A stretch of 64,000 nucleotides of DNA. Origin: Saprospiraceae bacterium. GTDB lineage: Bacteria; Bacteroidota; Bacteroidia; Chitinophagales; Saprospiraceae. The notes under the pieces were generated by a model. The model worked only from the letters and a program-made list of their open reading frames with translations, did not search any database and was not told the DNA's origin. How positions within the stretch are numbered: position 1 is the stretch's first letter; the number at the start of each line of letters is the position of its first letter. The stretch spans positions 62,001-126,000 of the forward strand of contig JAHDGJ010000003.1 in the NCBI GenBank assembly GCA_020627705.1, given 5' to 3'. Positions 1 to 9,681 of this stretch are shown one piece after another. The translations under genes were made by a program, and so were the position numbers.

Positions 1-635
1 ACCGTTTGTACAGACAAGCCTTGTCCATCAAACTTCATTGGAGACCCTACATTACGTAAAGAAATACCCAATTTAAATTCATCATTATCTCCTGAGACAT
101 ATTGCACACCCGCATCTATGGCAAAACCTGAAGCGGATACATCTGTTATTGACTCAAAAACACCTCTTAGAAGAATACCAACGGAAATTTTATTATCATA
201 TGTGTGCGCATAACCCAGCCCCATATGGAAAAAACTTGGAGAATATGTACCTCCTATTCCTTCGGGCTGATCAACAGTTGTGATTCGGATATCACCAAAA
301 TCAACCGCAGCCATCGTTACACCAAAAGCGCCGTTCGTTCCAACTTTCTTTACAAACCCAAAGGCATTGAATTGTAAGTCAGCACCTTCATAAAGTCTCG
401 CATTACCTGCGGAAAACTCTATATTTTCAATTCTTCCTATTCCTGCTACGTTTAATCTCATAGCCTCAACTCCTGTAACGAAGGAAGTACTCATGCTGTG
501 TAATCCAGCACTTCTAGCCCAAGGATTAAAAAGTAACTCTGTTGCTCCTGCCTCACCTTGTCTGTCAGGATTTCCAGCAAATAAAATTGGTGTTACCAAT
601 AAGCAAATTAAAATAGAGTATAAAATTCTTCTCAT
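1..635 (-). CDS. PorV/PorQ family outer-membrane protein (partial, C-terminus outside window)
   Basis: I translated this by hand; the gene runs off the left edge. The ATG at 635 is followed by a short signal peptide (MRRILYSILICLLVTPILFA, cleavage near AGNPDR). The next segment, with a TELLFNPWARSAGLHSM-like stretch and an early NVAGIGRIEN run, resembles the first strands of PorV/PorQ-family barrels, and the rest alternates short beta strands with glycine turns. PorV-type proteins are outer-membrane components that work with the T9SS attachment step. It is the third gene of a minus-strand set, 59 bases after a large secreted protein that itself follows a TonB-dependent receptor. A role as outer-membrane partner for that protein is inference. 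Only about 211 codons are visible. Confidence 0.75.
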   Translation of the reverse strand, partial: MRRILYSILICLLVTPILFAGNPDRQGEAGATELLFNPWARSAGLHSMSTSFVTGVEAMRLNVAGIGRIENIEFSAGNARLYEGADLQFNAFGFVKKVGTNGAFGVTMAAVDFGDIRITTVDQPEGIGGTYSPSFFHMGLGYAHTYDNKISVGILLRGVFESITDVSASGFAIDAGVQYVSGDNDEFKLGISLRNVGSPMKFDGQGLSVQT

Positions 636-694
636 ACTGTTCCTTTTTCTTTTTAGAAAGTGGAAGGAGTAAACTCCTTCCACATCTTATAATA

Positions 695-3600
695 TTATAA
701 TCCTGTCGGATCAAATTGTCTATGTACTCCAAACCATTTAATGGTTCTTTCCTCTCCTAACTCCGGTGCACTAATGTGAACCAAATACACTCCACTCGCT
801 ACTGGTATTCCAGCGAAATTTTCTAGATCCCATTCTACGTCTGGGAAAACTTGATTATTAATTACACCAGGATTGTTTCCGGCTTTAGCCCCAGGATTTT
901 CATTTCTTCTAAACTCTCTAATAAACTTACCATCTAAAGAATAAATAGTCACTGTACAAACAGCTGGTAAATTGGTAATCTTCACTGTATTCGTAAACTG
1001 AGTCGTTTCATATTGGGAATATCCGTAATAAGGGTTAGGTACAACGTTGATGTTTTCTAAAGCCCCTGAATATTCTTCTTGTTCTAAGACACCTGCCGCC
1101 TGCGCTCTGAAATCCAATCGATATCTTGGTAAATCTCCAATCCTAGCACAGTTGTTTGAACCACCATAATCCACTACTCTTTCTTTATTGTAATTGTTCG
1201 ACACTCGCAATTTGACCTTCATGTCATTTGGAATTAGTCCATCCGCAAGCGAAAGCAACTCTTGTCCAGGCGCAGTCATTGCCATTCCCGTCCAAGTAAC
1301 AACTGATAGAGCATTGTTTTTCTGGAAACATATGAAATTACATGGGCCTTCCAAATCACCTCTCATTTCTGCACATCCATCGTATTCTTGTCTTGTAACA
1401 AAAATCTGATGCCCACCTCCAATATACCAATCAAACAAACCGATTCCTGCATTGTCATCTTCAAGCATCAATTGATTGCCAGGATTAAAGATCATATCAG
1501 CACCTCTCGCTACACCATCATCATACAATTCGACATGCTCGTCGTCATACATAGAGTTTTCACCAAAGAAGATATTCAATCTTTTACCCGTTTCAACATC
1601 AATGGCATATCCTGGGAACCAGCCCATACCATTGCCATCTCCATCTGGGTTTCCATCTTTGTCTACAGATGCCGCAGCTCTCAAATCAAATTGATTCATA
1701 TTGCCCTCTGAAGAATATCCTTCTTGTCTGTATAGCGCATGTGATGTTTCCACAACCGCACATCTACTCCATTTGGATTTATCAGAAGTAAGAATAATAT
1801 CGACATTATTTAAATCTCCCAAATCTGTATTTCCTCTTAAAAATCCACCACCATTATGTTCGATATAACCTGGTGATACATAAGGAGGACTTTGCATTAA
1901 ATCAGGAGTCAAGTAATCACATAGAGATAAAGGATAAAAATATCCATCTCCCAGAGTCGAAAATTCTCCTTGAGGATCAAGGTTATTGTCTGCCTCTCCA
2001 CCTCCAGTTTTCATGAAATTGAAAAAAGCTCTTACAAAACCTTCTGCTTGAATGCTGTTCCCATCATCACTTAATCCTAAATACCAGTTAGGACTTGAAT
2101 TGTCTTCATATTCCACACTAGCACTTAATGCACCAACACCATTTTCTGGATTTTGGCCTGCATCCTCTGTTTGACTTACAGATACAGAGAATCCATACTC
2201 AGTAATCAATTGTTCGTTTAATTGCGAAATCGTTGTTTCAGAGGCAATGACTTCTCCAGTTTCTTCATTCGTCATTTGCCATCTTGTATCACTAGTTAAA
2301 GAACATGCTGTTCCACCAGTAACATCTCCTACCATTTCTAATATGAAGCTTGCTGACTGTACTTCTAATGGGTTATATACTTTGACATTTACAGGAGCTT
2401 TGCTCTGCTTGTAAGTTACCTCTCCATTTAGTGTTCCTTCCAAAATAGCATCATATGTCTCGTCCACCACTTCTACATCCAAATCACCCAAACCTTCACC
2501 TGCCAAACGAGTAACAATAGGGCCGTCTCCATAGTTAGACGCAATGGTAGTATATACAATTGGTCTAGGTACTACAGTATACGTTTCTACATTACCCCTT
2601 CCTTCCAGATATGGTTTTCTTTGACCAGTTTCTGTTTCTGGATCCCAGTCTTGCCAATTATTGTGAGCATATGCCAAAGCCATAAAATAATACTCCGTGT
2701 GATTTCTTAAACGGGTATCGTTACCACTGGCAAACAAATCATTTGTGATTCTAATGGTGTTTCTTAATCCATTATCCGCACCTTCTACAGCTTTTTCTAC
2801 AGTCCAAATTCTTTCTTCAGTAAAAGGATTCAGTTCTGGGAACCAATTGTAGATTGTATTAATTCCATTTTGAACATCCACTTGAGAAACTAATCTGGCC
2901 TTATCAATATTATCTAATTCTTGAGGAGATACCTGAGCATCAACTAATTGATAAACCAAATACCCTTCAAATAGATACAAAGAGTCTCCGTTTCCATCAG
3001 GTGATAAAAGATCTTTTTCCTGATAGTTTAAGAATGCATTGTTGGATTGTACTTCATCGTTGCTTAAAACAAGCACAACTTCCTGATCCAGTTCTACTGC
3101 ACAAACGTCTGGAGCATCTGGACCATCCGTAATATCAAAACAGTTGTCAAATAAAGCTTGCGCTAAATCATCCGCTGTTTGTAATCTAGAAATATCTGGA
3201 CATGGGTACGTAATGTCTGGTACCCAAACTGCACCAATAATCAACTCATTAATTGCTCCAGGTTGTAGCAAAAATGGACCAGAAGCTTGAATTGTTCTTC
3301 TATCACCAAAAGGTTGGTTGGAAGTACACATACTCCATTCTGAATCAACATTTGGTCTTCCAGGAAAAGCGAATTCTGAAAAATCCGTACTTCCAGGATT
3401 ATATCCACTACCACCTACTGTAAAAGGCGTACCATCTCTCCAATTACCTGTTAGGTAATTGTAAAATTCATCCGCAATTCCAGGGTCAGTGGTTGCAGCA
3501 TCTGGAGATCCTACCCCAGCGTTATTAGAATATGTAAATGAAGACATCCCTAATTCGATAAAAATATCTGGCTCTTCCATATCCTCCAATAGGACATCAA

Positions 3601-4828
3601 TCACATAAATGGTATCGCCTTCTCTATATAAATCTTCATCATAATCTTCGTCCGCTTTGGTAATCACATGTACTTCACCTTGTCCTTGACCTACAATATA
3701 TTTTGGACCCAAAGGACCACGGAAGTAATCTACTCCCAAAATCGGAACTTCGTCACAGTAGGTAGCAACACCACCTGGGCATGCACATCCTGTTTCTCCA
3801 TCCAATATGTCTTCATTATAAACATAAGCCAATGATCTTTCAACGTCACAGCCTATATAGTCATCTGAGTAACATCCCAAATCAGGGTCTACCCACATAG
3901 CGAAATAACAATCTCTAATATCTTGTTGAGCTCTATTGATCAACTTATATCTCTGGAAAGTCATATCGTTTATCTCATCGTTCGTTGCATAAGCAAAAGC
4001 TTGAACTTGAATTTCCATCTGGATAGCATCACCAAAACTTAAAGTGTGGGGCCCACCAGCATCATTGTAAATCCAGAAGATCATATCATCTGGAACAAGT
4101 TCTACGGCTTGTTTTCTGTTGTCAGGCTCACATCCTCTAATGTCGATAATTGGAAAATCTCCTTTACATGGATCGTAAAAACCATCTTGATCTTCATCCC
4201 AAAATGATCCTAGTCCTTGACCAGTAACAGGCAATTCGAAATCGAATTTTTCCAACCAATAAGGATTACCCTTTCCTGGCCAATAACGCACCCCGGTTTT
4301 TACCGAATCACAAGGAATTGCACCACCATTAGCATCATAAATTTTAGCTACCGTTCGGATATCATCTCCATTTACTTGGAAAAATCTATCCCAACTTTCA
4401 CAAACTTGAAGCTCTGTAGTTCCTTCAAATGGATCCAAAGGTCCAGTGAAATAATCGTTGTTAGCACTGTTTCTGTATTGGCCGGCTGCTAGTTTCAAAT
4501 TACCAGCAGGATCAAATCCTCCAATCCATACCGAACCGGCGAAAATAGAGGAAACTTCAGGTTCACCTGGAGGAGGTTTAGGGACGACATAACGTCCGTC
4601 ACTTAAATCCCACCAAACATCACCACCAGTTGTAAGTCTTGCTCTTACATTATTGATACTCATATCAATCTGGGCTTCTGCGGGGATACAGTCCATCCTA
4701 TAATTAACTGTTGGCTCTTTCGGTTGAGGACTGGGGCTATTTTCTCTGTCTGGGTTTATATGTGCTTGAGCACTAAAAAATCCCATAAAGAAGATCAAAA
4801 CCAATCCTAATGATTTGATACTTTTCAT
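695..4828 (-). CDS. large secreted protein with FlgD-Ig-like C-terminal domain (probable T9SS cargo)
   Basis: The protein has 1,377 residues from the ATG at 4828. A TTG 14 codons earlier is in frame, but the ATG puts a clean signal peptide (MKSIKSLGLVLIFFMGFFSA) at the N-terminus and leaves 44 bases after the receptor gene. The mature part is acidic, rich in Cys, Asp and aromatic residues, and has no catalytic motif I recognise. The last ~100 residues (NVVPNPYYGYSQYE, VTIYSLDGKFIREF, SGVYLVHISAP) match the FlgD-Ig/T9SS type A-like fold, but the canonical Lys-rich end is replaced by GVHRQFDPTGL. The neighbours are a TonB-dependent receptor upstream and a PorV/PorQ protein downstream. A surface-exposed or receptor-associated role is inference; the substrate is unknown. 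Confidence 0.75.
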   Translation of the reverse strand: MKSIKSLGLVLIFFMGFFSAQAHINPDRENSPSPQPKEPTVNYRMDCIPAEAQIDMSINNVRARLTTGGDVWWDLSDGRYVVPKPPPGEPEVSSIFAGSVWIGGFDPAGNLKLAAGQYRNSANNDYFTGPLDPFEGTTELQVCESWDRFFQVNGDDIRTVAKIYDANGGAIPCDSVKTGVRYWPGKGNPYWLEKFDFELPVTGQGLGSFWDEDQDGFYDPCKGDFPIIDIRGCEPDNRKQAVELVPDDMIFWIYNDAGGPHTLSFGDAIQMEIQVQAFAYATNDEINDMTFQRYKLINRAQQDIRDCYFAMWVDPDLGCYSDDYIGCDVERSLAYVYNEDILDGETGCACPGGVATYCDEVPILGVDYFRGPLGPKYIVGQGQGEVHVITKADEDYDEDLYREGDTIYVIDVLLEDMEEPDIFIELGMSSFTYSNNAGVGSPDAATTDPGIADEFYNYLTGNWRDGTPFTVGGSGYNPGSTDFSEFAFPGRPNVDSEWSMCTSNQPFGDRRTIQASGPFLLQPGAINELIIGAVWVPDITYPCPDISRLQTADDLAQALFDNCFDITDGPDAPDVCAVELDQEVVLVLSNDEVQSNNAFLNYQEKDLLSPDGNGDSLYLFEGYLVYQLVDAQVSPQELDNIDKARLVSQVDVQNGINTIYNWFPELNPFTEERIWTVEKAVEGADNGLRNTIRITNDLFASGNDTRLRNHTEYYFMALAYAHNNWQDWDPETETGQRKPYLEGRGNVETYTVVPRPIVYTTIASNYGDGPIVTRLAGEGLGDLDVEVVDETYDAILEGTLNGEVTYKQSKAPVNVKVYNPLEVQSASFILEMVGDVTGGTACSLTSDTRWQMTNEETGEVIASETTISQLNEQLITEYGFSVSVSQTEDAGQNPENGVGALSASVEYEDNSSPNWYLGLSDDGNSIQAEGFVRAFFNFMKTGGGEADNNLDPQGEFSTLGDGYFYPLSLCDYLTPDLMQSPPYVSPGYIEHNGGGFLRGNTDLGDLNNVDIILTSDKSKWSRCAVVETSHALYRQEGYSSEGNMNQFDLRAAASVDKDGNPDGDGNGMGWFPGYAIDVETGKRLNIFFGENSMYDDEHVELYDDGVARGADMIFNPGNQLMLEDDNAGIGLFDWYIGGGHQIFVTRQEYDGCAEMRGDLEGPCNFICFQKNNALSVVTWTGMAMTAPGQELLSLADGLIPNDMKVKLRVSNNYNKERVVDYGGSNNCARIGDLPRYRLDFRAQAAGVLEQEEYSGALENINVVPNPYYGYSQYETTQFTNTVKITNLPAVCTVTIYSLDGKFIREFRRNENPGAKAGNNPGVINNQVFPDVEWDLENFAGIPVASGVYLVHISAPELGEERTIKWFGVHRQFDPTGL

Positions 4829-4872
4829 ACGTTCGAAAAATTTGTAATTATATAATGGTTTTATTTTCAAAA

Positions 4873-7800
4873 TTAAAAGTCAAACATTGCTCCTATATAA
4901 ATCCTTCTAGGAAGTGTATAGTTACCTGGATCTAACAATCTCGCCTGATAAGAAGACAAGAAGTTTGTTACATCCGCTCCAATATTTTCAACCTGCTCGA
5001 TGTTGTCTCTACCAAAAGAAGAAACAATATATCCATCATCATCAGCACTTGCAGTTACAGGGAAAACACCTATGATGTTACGGGTGTCTAAGAGGTTTTC
5101 TACTCTTAAGTAAGCAGTACAATTAAGCGCTCTCGCATTTTCAGCTTTTCCTAATTTAAAACTGAATGATTTATCAATTCTTAAATCCACATCAAAAATC
5201 CATGGCAATCTAGCACCATTAATTGCTCCGATATATCCTGAGCCTTCTCCATTGTTTATGGATTGAGGCGTTGAAAATCTTGTATAAGGCCTTCCTGAAA
5301 CAGCTGTCATAATCAAGTTAGCTCCTGCGTTCGCAAAAATGTCAGCATTTCCTATTCGCGGTCCATTGTACGCTTTTCCGCTGCCATATCTATAATCCAA
5401 TACACCTGTCAATCTATGTCTCTCGTCATAAGAAAGAGGTAGTAATGTTCTAATGTTTCCTCTACTGTTAAGTCCTTGAGAAGAGTTTGCATCAGATCCA
5501 GTCCCTTCCGCAAACTGCAGCGTATAGGTAGCATTAAACTGAATGTTATTGGTTCTTCTCAAATCATACCCAAAGGAAAACCCTTTTACTGTACCGAAGT
5601 CTAGGTTACCAAAAGCTTCGTAATTATTAACCGGCGCTGGAATAAACAAATAAGTTCTTCTCTGAATCATATCCCTAAGCTCCTTATAGTAAGCCGAAAT
5701 TTTAATTGCTGAAGACCCTGACAATTTTTGTTGGAATCCTACTTCGTAGTCAATCGTGGTTTCTGGCGTTAGGTTTGGATTGCTCAAAGGCGTTCTATCC
5801 GGGTTATTGAAGTAATAATAGCTTCTTGCGGTAGCACCTGTACCAGAAGGAGGTCTTTGCACCAATATATCATAATGAGCAAAGAAGTTTGCATCCTCTG
5901 AAATAGGGAATGAAAACGCCAATCTAGGCATGAAGTTTATTTGAGGCGTATAATCCTCAAAAGAATCGTCTGGATTAAATCTTAATAATTCTCCAGTTTC
6001 ATCATCAACATCATATAATTGAATATTTCTTAAGGTCTCATCTTTTTGCTCATAAGATGGATTAACCAATCCACCTCCAAACAATAAAGCACCATTAGAA
6101 ACTTCTGTACCGTTAGGCAAAAAGAACTGATCACCCTGTCTGTAACCCAATAAATCATCTGAATCTCCTGAAGTCAGATACACTTCGTAATTAGGGTCGA
6201 TGTTGTCTGGCATTGTCTCTTCTCTTCTAGCAAAATATTGCTCTGCCGTTTCAATAGCATACAACGAATGTGGCGTACGCAATACCTTAGTATTGGCATC
6301 AAAATAATCCACTCTAAGCCCTAGCCTAAAGATGATGTCTTTATAAGAGAATTTATCTTGGATATATGCTGCACCATAAATTGGTCTAAGCGGAGCCACT
6401 TTGAAGTCTCTTACTCCTGTTTCAGGATCAACACTTGTGAAAAACTCATTAAATGTTGAATTACCATCATACTTATCACCAGTATAATCATACCCGTAAT
6501 AGTTGATCAAACCAAAGTTGTTTAATTCTGCTGCTGAAAAATAATCCAGTCTTAATTGATCCGGACTTAATCCATCAATGTTAATTCTTTCGTTTAAGCT
6601 AATGCCTAATGCCTCTCTGATATTTTTGTAAAAAGCAGCCTCGTTGTCTTCTTCCAACAAGGTTTGGTATTGCTTAAATTCTGTTCCAGGCAAACCTGGG
6701 ATATCCTGTAAAAAAGTACCTACACTTTGGGTGGTATCTACACCCAATATGTGCGAGTTGGCTTGTAGATTTGCCAAAGCCCACAACCGCTCAGGAGCCA
6801 CAGCAAAAAATCTATTTACTCGCTGTTCGTAATTGATTCCAAACTGAATCGAATGTCTTCCTGCTTCTGATCCTCCTGGCAGTAAGTCCGTTCCAAAAGT
6901 TAGGTTAAACGTATAACGATCCGATTCGGATTTTTCGAATCTATTATATACCTGACCAACATTTTGATGCAAACCATTCCAAACTGTAAACAATGGATTG
7001 TTAGTAAACCCATTAACCTCTGTGTATAAGGCCAAAGTAGGATTTAAGGTACCTGGTGTAAAATCACCAAGTTGCTCTTGATCCCCTAAGTGATCCCATA
7101 CATTTCCAAAGATATCTACTTGCTGACCCATGCCGTTCCAGTTGTCCGGATCTGTAACAATAGAAGCTGTTGGCTCCCATGTTCTTTCTTGATTACCATA
7201 ATACCCATAGCCAAATAAATTGTCTTTGTGTCTTATGTCTTCTTCACTTGTAAATCTTTTCTCAAATCCAGCCTGTAAGGTGTAATACGCATTTCTTAAA
7301 ATACTTTTAGAACCTTCAGATTCATTTTCGGTATCCTCTCCCAATCCTTGCTTTCCTATTCGGTGTCTAAATCTGAAAGAAGTACGAAAACCATTTCTTT
7401 TGTCAACAGGGTTGTTGTGCCAATTTAACAAAGCCCAACCCGTTTCAGGGATAAAGTAGTTTTCAGAATTTTCTAAACCTCCAGAAATTGAAATGTCGAT
7501 GTTATCTGTAACACGAGCATCAATTTTTCCAGTGATGTTATAATCTGTATTGTTGTTATTTGGTCTAGCGTGCAATGGGTCTCCAATTGGGTTTCCTTCC
7601 AATAATTGTACGCTTGGAAGTGGGCTTCCCCCTAAAAATCCTACCGGATTAGCTTCTAACTCTTGAATCGTTGATAAAGGCATCCTGTATACTCCAACAG
7701 CAGAAGGGCTTCTATCGTCGATAGATCTAAATTGCCCCGCAACCCTAAAACCAAGTAAAGTAGTACCTGTATCTTTCTTTTTTAAGATTGGTCCTGATAA

Positions 7801-8547
7801 ATATCCACTTAACAAATTATAACCAAAGCCATCTAAAAACTCTGATGTTTCAACTTCCAGACCACCGGTATATTTTTTAGAAGGCCCTTTCGATGTAATA
7901 GAAATAATACCTCCAGTAACATCACCATACTTCGCTTCCATACCTCCTGTAATTACTTGAAGTTGGTCAATTTCTGAAGCTGGAATACTAGCAGCAGCAA
8001 CCCGAACACCATCTACATAATAGTTTGTGGCATCTGGTCTTGAACCTCTAATCGCTACATCGTCATTACTATCTGAGGTAGCCAAACCTGCTGATGTGGC
8101 AGCAATTGCAGCAATATTTTTAGTAGGCAACGATCGTATTTCTTCCGCAGTTACTGTTTTTCCCTGAGTGGTATTGTCCTGCTCAATCAAAGGCGCTTTA
8201 TACTCAACAATCACAATGGTCTCTATTTCGACTCCTTGAGAAAGACTAATGTTTACTCTGTTCGTTTTACCTGCTTTTACAGTAACACCCGTAGTTCTTT
8301 TAGCAGGATATCCCGTATATTGTGCTTCTACGGCATAGGTCCCTGGTTCGATACTTGTGATCGCATAATTCCCATCGAAATCCGTTACGGTACCCGTAAT
8401 AAAAACATCATTTTTATACAAGGCTACTTGGGCAGAGATTAAGCCCTCATTAGTTTCTTCGTCAATAATTTTTCCTTCAATTGAAGTCTGAGCGCTTAAT
8501 ACCACGCATGAGAATACACAAAAGAGGAGTAGTAAATGTTTTTTCAT
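4873..8547 (-). CDS. TonB-dependent receptor with N-terminal carboxypeptidase-regulatory-like domain
   Basis: An outer-membrane 22-strand receptor of 1,224 residues, energised by TonB. Residues 1-19 are a signal peptide ending SCVVLSA. Residues ~21-105 form a CarboxypepD_reg-like beta sandwich (IEGKIIDEETNEGLISAQV, FDGNYAITSIEPGTYAVE). The plug is at ~125-225 (RSLPTKNIAAIAATSAG, DVAIRGSRPDATNYYVDG, GGMEAKYGDVTGGIISITSKG). The barrel fills the rest and ends with the typical aromatic terminus IYIGAMFDF. The length fits SusC/CirA-like receptors with the extra domain. There is no SusD-like lipoprotein next to it; instead a giant secreted protein and a PorV/PorQ homologue follow, so it is probably not a standard glycan utilisation locus. 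The ligand is unknown. Confidence 0.92.
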   Translation of the reverse strand: MKKHLLLLFCVFSCVVLSAQTSIEGKIIDEETNEGLISAQVALYKNDVFITGTVTDFDGNYAITSIEPGTYAVEAQYTGYPAKRTTGVTVKAGKTNRVNISLSQGVEIETIVIVEYKAPLIEQDNTTQGKTVTAEEIRSLPTKNIAAIAATSAGLATSDSNDDVAIRGSRPDATNYYVDGVRVAAASIPASEIDQLQVITGGMEAKYGDVTGGIISITSKGPSKKYTGGLEVETSEFLDGFGYNLLSGYLSGPILKKKDTGTTLLGFRVAGQFRSIDDRSPSAVGVYRMPLSTIQELEANPVGFLGGSPLPSVQLLEGNPIGDPLHARPNNNNTDYNITGKIDARVTDNIDISISGGLENSENYFIPETGWALLNWHNNPVDKRNGFRTSFRFRHRIGKQGLGEDTENESEGSKSILRNAYYTLQAGFEKRFTSEEDIRHKDNLFGYGYYGNQERTWEPTASIVTDPDNWNGMGQQVDIFGNVWDHLGDQEQLGDFTPGTLNPTLALYTEVNGFTNNPLFTVWNGLHQNVGQVYNRFEKSESDRYTFNLTFGTDLLPGGSEAGRHSIQFGINYEQRVNRFFAVAPERLWALANLQANSHILGVDTTQSVGTFLQDIPGLPGTEFKQYQTLLEEDNEAAFYKNIREALGISLNERINIDGLSPDQLRLDYFSAAELNNFGLINYYGYDYTGDKYDGNSTFNEFFTSVDPETGVRDFKVAPLRPIYGAAYIQDKFSYKDIIFRLGLRVDYFDANTKVLRTPHSLYAIETAEQYFARREETMPDNIDPNYEVYLTSGDSDDLLGYRQGDQFFLPNGTEVSNGALLFGGGLVNPSYEQKDETLRNIQLYDVDDETGELLRFNPDDSFEDYTPQINFMPRLAFSFPISEDANFFAHYDILVQRPPSGTGATARSYYYFNNPDRTPLSNPNLTPETTIDYEVGFQQKLSGSSAIKISAYYKELRDMIQRRTYLFIPAPVNNYEAFGNLDFGTVKGFSFGYDLRRTNNIQFNATYTLQFAEGTGSDANSSQGLNSRGNIRTLLPLSYDERHRLTGVLDYRYGSGKAYNGPRIGNADIFANAGANLIMTAVSGRPYTRFSTPQSINNGEGSGYIGAINGARLPWIFDVDLRIDKSFSFKLGKAENARALNCTAYLRVENLLDTRNIIGVFPVTASADDDGYIVSSFGRDNIEQVENIGADVTNFLSSYQARLLDPGNYTLPRRIYIGAMFDF

Positions 8548-8622
8548 ATCACTAGTTACAGTTGATTATTGAATACCTTAATTGCTGGCAGTGTGCAATG
8601 TTATGAATATTGTAAAGGTTTT

Positions 8623-8630
8623 CAAAATTA
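8623..8630 (-). promoter_or_regulatory. candidate -7 box for the TonB/T9SS/PorV set
   Basis: On the minus strand this reads TAATTTTG, an exact fit to the Bacteroidota -7 consensus TAnnTTTG, about 75 bases upstream of the receptor ATG. The expected TTTG at about 20 bases spacing is not present; the nearest TTTG is only 13 bases away. Weak without transcript data. Confidence 0.35.
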
Positions 8631-8685
8631 ATCTTTGATGCCACAAATCGTGAAATTAATGATTCTGAACGTCGCCTGTAACACT

Positions 8686-9624
8686 TTAGGAATACATATT
8701 TTTTATTTTAATGAATAACGTATCTGCAATCTTGTATAAAGACTCGTTTGTCCATCCCGCCACATGTGGAGAACAGAGAACATTTGAAAATTTAAACAAC
8801 CTTTGATACATCGATTTTTCTTCTTTATTGTAGGACATAACTTTCTCATTTTCAAATACATCTAGACAACATCCTCCAATTTGTCGTATTTCTAAATTCT
8901 GTATAACATCCTTTGTGTTAAATATTTTCCCTCTACTTGTATTGATAAGGATCACGCCATTTTTACAATGCTTGATAAAACGATCATTTACCAAATGATG
9001 GGTTTCTGGCGTGTAGGGCAAATGAAAGCTTATAATATCTGCTTCCTTCTGTATTTCTTCAAGCTTTGCACTCTTTATCTTATTTGCCTTTTGGAAGTTT
9101 AACTCTTTGTATTTATCAAATGCTAACATACTTACATCGAATCCTCGCAACACTTTAGAGAAAGCCTCTCCCGTATTTCCGTAACCAACAATTCCGATGG
9201 TTTTACCTTCCAATTCAAATCCCCGATTTTTCTCCCTATTCCAAATAAAGTCTTTAACCTGAGCATTACCTGGTATCAAATTGTTGGCCAAAGCCAGCAA
9301 CATTCCCAAAGCATGCTCGGCCACAGCGTTTCTATTTCCCTCTGGAGAATTAAAGACCTGGATGTCTTTTTCTTTGGCATATTTTAAATCTATAATCTCC
9401 AAACCAGATCCCAATCGACCAATAAACTCAAGTTGTATGCCTAGATCGATCATAGCTCTATCCATAATGGTTTTCGAATTTATCACAACCCCTTGATAAT
9501 CAGATATAATTTCCTTGGTAGACCTTAGATCAATATCTTTTTGATAATCTACATCGAAGCCTAGAGAACTTAAGCCTTCTATTAAATGAGGATGTACGCG
9601 ATCAGCGATTAAGACCTTTTTCAT
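8686..9624 (-). CDS. D-isomer-specific 2-hydroxyacid dehydrogenase
   Basis: An NAD(P)-dependent oxidoreductase of 312 residues in the phosphoglycerate dehydrogenase/hydroxypyruvate reductase superfamily. The Rossmann motif GIVGYGNTGEAF lies at ~142-153, followed by an acidic residue (AFDKYKE) that favours NAD. The catalytic triad is visible: Arg in INTSRGKIFN, Glu in DVFENEK and His in CSPHVAGWTNES. There is no C-terminal ACT domain, so it is either a short SerA-type enzyme or a general 2-ketoacid reductase. It is divergent from carB across 57 bases and has no serine-pathway neighbour, so the exact substrate cannot be assigned. Confidence 0.88.
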   Translation of the reverse strand: MKKVLIADRVHPHLIEGLSSLGFDVDYQKDIDLRSTKEIISDYQGVVINSKTIMDRAMIDLGIQLEFIGRLGSGLEIIDLKYAKEKDIQVFNSPEGNRNAVAEHALGMLLALANNLIPGNAQVKDFIWNREKNRGFELEGKTIGIVGYGNTGEAFSKVLRGFDVSMLAFDKYKELNFQKANKIKSAKLEEIQKEADIISFHLPYTPETHHLVNDRFIKHCKNGVILINTSRGKIFNTKDVIQNLEIRQIGGCCLDVFENEKVMSYNKEEKSMYQRLFKFSNVLCSPHVAGWTNESLYKIADTLFIKIKNMYS

Positions 9625-9653
9625 ATGCCTATTTAAAATATATCACGAATATC

Positions 9654-9661
9654 TATATTTG
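9654..9661 (+). promoter_or_regulatory. candidate -7 box for carB
   Basis: TATATTTG matches TAnnTTTG exactly and lies 20 bases before the carB ATG, which predicts a very short 5' leader. No clear TTTG is seen at the -33 position. Seen in sequence; the promoter role is inferred. Confidence 0.5.
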
Positions 9662-9681
9662 CCCCCGATTTATCGGAAAGT

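Noticed and set aside
4829-4870. TTG start for the giant secreted protein
   Set aside because: It would put 14 extra polar and aromatic residues before the signal peptide; the ATG at 4828 gives a standard one.
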